64,000 bases of DNA from Enterocloster bolteae. Its GTDB lineage: Bacteria > Bacillota > Clostridia > Lachnospirales > Lachnospiraceae. Below, piece after piece: positions 60,855 through 64,000 of the stretch. Position 1 is the stretch's first letter. Every line of letters begins with the position of its first letter. The notes beneath the pieces are model-generated. The model was not told the DNA's origin, did not search any database, and saw nothing but the letters and a program-made list of their open reading frames with translations. The stretch spans positions 2,480,001-2,544,000 of the forward strand of contig NZ_CP022464.2 of the NCBI RefSeq assembly GCF_002234575.2, given 5' to 3'. Both the position numbers and the translations under genes were made by a program.

Positions 60855-61628
60855 CTAATGAACTTCCGTATTTTTCCGATATAAAATCAGCAGTCCTTTC
60901 AGGAGCAGCGCATCGTCCACCACTATCTTATGGCGGCACAGGGGAGTGATGAACTTGGCCAGCCCGCCCGTGGCGATGATGGTGGGAGGCTCTCCCAGCT
61001 CCTTTTCCATGCGGTCCAGAATCCCGTCGATCATGTCCACGTTGCCGTAAATGATGCCGGAGCGCATACAGTCAATGGTATTTTTTCCAATGACATGGCT
61101 GGGAACCTCCAGGCTGATGTAGGGCAGCTGGGCCGTCTTGCTGCTGAGTGAGTTAAGGGAGACCTTGAGGCCGGGAAGGATGACGCCGCCGATATAATTT
61201 CCTTTTTTGTCCACGGTACACAGAGTAGTGGCCGTGCCCATATCTATGACCACCAGGGGAAGGGGATGTTCATGGCTGGCTGCCACCGCGTCCACAATCT
61301 GGTCGCTTCCGACCGTCTTGGGGTTGTCCATAATGATATTCATGCCGGTTTTCATGCCGGACCCCACCAGCAGGGGACGGATACCGGTCACCTTTTCCAC
61401 TGCGTTCAGGATGGTGGAATTAACAGGGGGAACCACGGAAGAGAGAATGGCTCCTTCTATGCTTGCTATATCAATCTGATGCATCTCCAGGATGTTCTTA
61501 AAGCTCACCGCGTACTCTGTATCCGTGCGTCCCTGGTCCGTTGTGACCCGCTCTATGAAATATGTTTTTGTCTCGTCTATGCCGCCGATGACGGTGTTGG
61601 TATTGCCCATGTCGATTGCTAAAATCAT
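60855..61628 (-). CDS. coaX: Type III pantothenate kinase
   Basis: A 257-residue ASKHA-fold kinase for the first step of coenzyme A synthesis. MILAIDMGNTNTVIGG is the phosphate loop, SSVVPPVNSTI and GSDQIVDAVAASHEH follow, VIDMGTATTLCTVDKKGNY is the second loop, and IATGGLAKFITPLC binds adenosine. The length is normal. AAAGGAG lies 9 bases before the ATG. It is divergent from coaBC, so two steps of the same pathway share an intergenic region. Confidence 0.96.
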   Translation of the reverse strand: MILAIDMGNTNTVIGGIDETKTYFIERVTTDQGRTDTEYAVSFKNILEMHQIDIASIEGAILSSVVPPVNSTILNAVEKVTGIRPLLVGSGMKTGMNIIMDNPKTVGSDQIVDAVAASHEHPLPLVVIDMGTATTLCTVDKKGNYIGGVILPGLKVSLNSLSSKTAQLPYISLEVPSHVIGKNTIDCMRSGIIYGNVDMIDGILDRMEKELGEPPTIIATGGLAKFITPLCRHKIVVDDALLLKGLLILYRKNTEVH

Positions 61629-61640
61629 TGGGGGAACTCC

Positions 61641-61675
61641 TTTCAATCATATAGGATGTATGTTATACTTTAACA
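61641..61675 (+). promoter_or_regulatory. coaBC promoter and small palindrome
   Basis: TTTCAA (61641) and TATACT (61664) are 17 bases apart. TGTTA-N5-TAACA (61661-61675) overlaps the -10 and may be an operator. Confidence 0.5.
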
Positions 61676-61720
61676 TGGATTGTAACATAGAAAAAGAGGA
61701 AAGACAACCGGAGGAATCAT

Positions 61721-62935
61721 ATGTTAAAAGGAAAGACAGTCCTTCTTGGAGTGACAGGAAGCATTGCAGCTTATAAGACAGCCAGCCTGGCCAGCATGCT
61801 GGTTAAAAAGGGCGTGAAGGTCCATGTACTGATGACAAAGAACGCCGCTCACTTCATTAATCCCATAACTTTTGAGAGCCTGACAGGCAACAAATGCCTG
61901 GTGGATACATTTGACAGGAATTTTGAATTCAGCGTGGAGCATGTGGCCCTGGCAAAGCAGGCGGACGTGGTGATGATTGCTCCCGCGTCGGCAAATGTCA
62001 TCGGAAAGATTGCCCACGGCATTGCAGATGACATGCTGACCACCACGGTCATGGCGTGCAGGTGTAAAAAAATACTGGCCCCGGCTATGAACACCAATAT
62101 GTACGAGAATCCGATTTTACAGGACAATCTTGATATCTGCAGGCGTTATGGCATGGAAGTTATTACACCGGCCTGGGGATATCTGGCCTGCGGTGACACC
62201 GGAGCCGGAAAGATGCCGGAGCCGGAGGTACTCTACGAATATATATTGCGGGAGGCTGGTTATCCAGGAGACCTGGCAGGCAGGCGGATTCTTGTGACAG
62301 CCGGCCCCACCAGGGAGTCCATTGACCCGGTGCGCTACATCACAAACCACTCCACCGGCAAGATGGGGTATGCCATTGCCAGGGTGGCAGCCTACAGGGG
62401 AGCTGATGTTACCCTGGTAAGCGGCCCTGTGGACCTGCCACGTCCCCTGTTCGTGGAGACTGTTCCGGTGGAGAGCGCCAGGGAGATGTTCGAGGCGGTT
62501 ACCGCAAGGAGCGGGGAGCAGGACATCATTGTCAAGGCAGCGGCGGTGGCGGATTACCGGCCTGCCACGGTGGGAACAGAAAAAATCAAGAAATCCGACG
62601 GTGATTTATCCATTGCCCTGGAGCGGACCAACGACATCCTGGGATGGCTGGGGCAGAACCGGAGGGACGGACAGTTCCTCTGCGGATTTTCCATGGAGAC
62701 CCAGAATATGCTGGAGAATTCCAGGGCCAAGCTGGCAAAAAAGCATATTGACATGATTGTAGCCAACAACCTGAAGGTGGAAGGCGCTGGATTCGGTACG
62801 GATACCAATGTGGTGACGCTTATCACAAGGGACAGCGAGACAGAACTTCCCATCATGACCAAGGAAGAGGTAGCTGACTGCCTGCTGACTGAGATTTTAA
62901 AAAGGACAAAAGAACAGGACGGAATTCAGGGATAA
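61721..62935 (+). CDS. coaBC: Bifunctional phosphopantothenoylcysteine decarboxylase/synthetase
   Basis: A 404-residue fusion. Residues 1-175 are the FMN-dependent decarboxylase CoaC: GVTGSIAAYKTASL, the active His in VEHVALAKQADVVMIAPASAN, the PAMNTNMYENP motif and ACGDTGAGKMPEP with the catalytic Cys. Residues about 185-400 are CoaB: VTAGPTRESIDPVRYITNHS, then KAAAVADYRP with the conserved Lys and a NNLKVEGAGFGTDTNVV segment. It makes 4'-phosphopantetheine from phosphopantothenate and cysteine. The ribosome site is GGAGG. Confidence 0.97.
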   Translation: MLKGKTVLLGVTGSIAAYKTASLASMLVKKGVKVHVLMTKNAAHFINPITFESLTGNKCLVDTFDRNFEFSVEHVALAKQADVVMIAPASANVIGKIAHGIADDMLTTTVMACRCKKILAPAMNTNMYENPILQDNLDICRRYGMEVITPAWGYLACGDTGAGKMPEPEVLYEYILREAGYPGDLAGRRILVTAGPTRESIDPVRYITNHSTGKMGYAIARVAAYRGADVTLVSGPVDLPRPLFVETVPVESAREMFEAVTARSGEQDIIVKAAAVADYRPATVGTEKIKKSDGDLSIALERTNDILGWLGQNRRDGQFLCGFSMETQNMLENSRAKLAKKHIDMIVANNLKVEGAGFGTDTNVVTLITRDSETELPIMTKEEVADCLLTEILKRTKEQDGIQG

Positions 62936-63207
62936 AGCCGCAGACGGGCCGGCAGATATCTATAAAAACCATAGTATTCAAATAGCAGAATAGGCGGTAC
63001 AGACAGATAATGAGGATTGAATCCCGTATGACACGGGGGTCAGTCCTTTTTCTGTTTCCAGTTTGTCCCCATACGATGCCGGAAAACATACTGATAATGT
63101 CTTAACAAAGTTGTTGTGAAATGTATCTAAAAAAACGCGGAATTCACGGCATATGACCTGCTCATATTGTGAGTTTAGACTAAAATGGCGAAACAAAAAT
63201 TTGAATA
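62936..63207. other. Intergenic, weak hairpin only
   Basis: About 270 bases after coaBC. CCCGT-ATGAC-ACGGG near 63033-63047, followed by CCTTTTTCTG, may be a weak terminator. No gene with a ribosome site is seen. Confidence 0.45.
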
Positions 63208-63262
63208 TTGACTTTGGAACCAGCAGAATATATAATTAAATTATATTTGAAACGGGTTTCAA
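63208..63262 (+). promoter_or_regulatory. Promoter and LacI-type operator
   Basis: TTGACT (63208) and TATAAT (63231) are 17 bases apart. TTGAAAC-GG-GTTTCAA (63247-63262) lies at about +5 to +20 and is a classic LacI-family palindrome, so the downstream regulator probably represses itself. Confidence 0.8.
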
Positions 63263-63331
63263 GTATAAAACATACAAAGAGCGGAAGAGCCGGAAGGCAT
63301 ATAATCCGCAGACAGGCAGGATGATGGGCTT

Positions 63332-64000
63332 ATGACGGGCATACGCGATGTGGCAAAACTGGCGGGAGTATCCCCCTCAACCGTATCCAGGGTAATGAAC
63401 GGTACGGCCAGGGTGGATGATGAGAAGAGACAGAAGGTGGAACGGGCCATATTAGAAACCGGTTTCAAACCAAATGAGGTGGCCAGGTCCCTTTACAAGC
63501 GTTCGTCCAAAATCATCGGCATACTGGTGCCGAACATCATCAATCCGTTTTTTAATGAGCTGGCAGGAGCTGTGGAGGAGGAATGTGACCGCAGGGGATA
63601 CCGCCTGACGCTCTGCAACTCCAATGATGATTTGGAAAAGGAGAAGCGGAACCTGAGTCTGTTGGAACGGATGAATGCAGACGGAGTTATCCTGATGACC
63701 AACATGGATGAGATACATAAGGAAGTGGGAAACTGCCGGATTCCGGTAGTGATGATTGACCGGCAGATTGAGGGGGGCAAGGAAATTGCCTGTATCCAGT
63801 CCAACCATTACCAGGGCGGGCGGATGTCCGTGGAGCATCTGCTGGAATGCGGGTGCAGGCACATCGTACAGATGAGCGGTCCCCTTCATCTTTCCAGCGC
63901 CAGAAAGCGCCACCAGGGGTACCTGGATGTGTGCAGGGAACGTGGAATCGAGCCTGCCTGGATAGAGGGAGATTACAGCTTTGAGTCGGGAACCGAGATG
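63332..64000 (+). CDS. LacI-family transcriptional regulator (cut by window edge)
   Basis: The first 223 residues of a LacI/GalR regulator. The headpiece is at residues 1-48 (IRDVAKLAGVSPSTVSRVMN), with the hinge helix at PNEVARSLYKRSS, then the periplasmic-binding-protein-like sensor (IIGILVPNIINPFFNELAGA, VVMIDRQIEGG, SNHYQGGRMSVEHLLECG). The sensor resembles ribose or other sugar-binding members. No terminator or stop is in the window. Its target genes probably lie to the right, with its own promoter carrying an operator. Confidence 0.93.
   Translation, partial: MTGIRDVAKLAGVSPSTVSRVMNGTARVDDEKRQKVERAILETGFKPNEVARSLYKRSSKIIGILVPNIINPFFNELAGAVEEECDRRGYRLTLCNSNDDLEKEKRNLSLLERMNADGVILMTNMDEIHKEVGNCRIPVVMIDRQIEGGKEIACIQSNHYQGGRMSVEHLLECGCRHIVQMSGPLHLSSARKRHQGYLDVCRERGIEPAWIEGDYSFESGTEM

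Overview
ORGANISM. The window looks like a chromosome segment of a spore-forming, carbohydrate-degrading gut Clostridium, most likely Lachnospiraceae of the Enterocloster (Clostridium clostridioforme/bolteae) type. The grounds are a near 50% GC content, strong AGGAGG ribosome sites, SigE/SigG/SpoIIGA with Spo0A-like boxes, split transketolase, and TRAP, ABC and YesMN-type sugar systems. The genus is inferred from gene style; no search was run. LAYOUT. 1-0.85 kb: the N-terminal part of an IS110-family transposase runs off the left edge, with its long non-coding end, a place where a bridge RNA could lie. 0.9-6 kb: methyltransferase, TetR-controlled MFS exporter, an HTH-desulfoferrodoxin fusion, and ychF. 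6-6.9 kb: a gene-free stretch dominated by a GC-rich imperfect palindrome of about 324 nt. 6.9-9.2 kb: NADH oxidase-like flavoprotein and lgt. 9.5-21.9 kb: a division and cell wall (dcw) cluster mraZ-rsmH-ftsL-pbp-pbp-mraY-murD-ftsW-murA-divIB, with ftsZ displaced to 28.4 kb. 22.0-27.9 kb: a sugar cassette (RpiR regulator, FGGY kinase, GntP permease, LsrF/FbaB-like aldolase, 2-hydroxyacid dehydrogenase) lying between divIB and ftsZ. 29.8-40.9 kb: two XRE regulators, a small protein, then a TRAP transporter operon with class II aldolase, FGGY kinase, two TIM-barrel isomerases, split transketolase and a second, closely similar 2-hydroxyacid dehydrogenase, lying between ftsZ and the sporulation genes. 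41.0-47.1 kb: spoIIGA-sigE, a YcxB-like membrane protein, a NYN-LOTUS protein, and sigG in reverse orientation. 47.5-51.6 kb: a 1357-residue sortase-type surface protein. 51.8-60.8 kb: a YesMN two-component system with an ABC sugar importer, an SGNH esterase and a GH43 glycosidase, a probable hemicellulose-oligosaccharide locus. 60.8-62.9 kb: divergent coaX and coaBC. 63.2-64 kb: a LacI-family regulator cut by the right edge. HOW IT WORKS TOGETHER. The conserved backbone is wall synthesis and division (mraZ to divIB, ftsZ) followed by the mother-cell and forespore sigma factors (spoIIGA, sigE, sigG), an order familiar from Firmicutes. Catabolic cassettes sit between its blocks, and the two cassettes flanking ftsZ share a duplicated dehydrogenase and parallel kinase-plus-aldolase logic. 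Regulatory DNA is unusually legible: a 31-bp TetR palindrome, 10-bp-phased MraZ-type boxes, an operator inside an RpiR promoter, a face-to-face promoter pair sharing one operator sequence, and Spo0A-like boxes before spoIIGA. No CRISPR array, rRNA, tRNA or prophage was seen.
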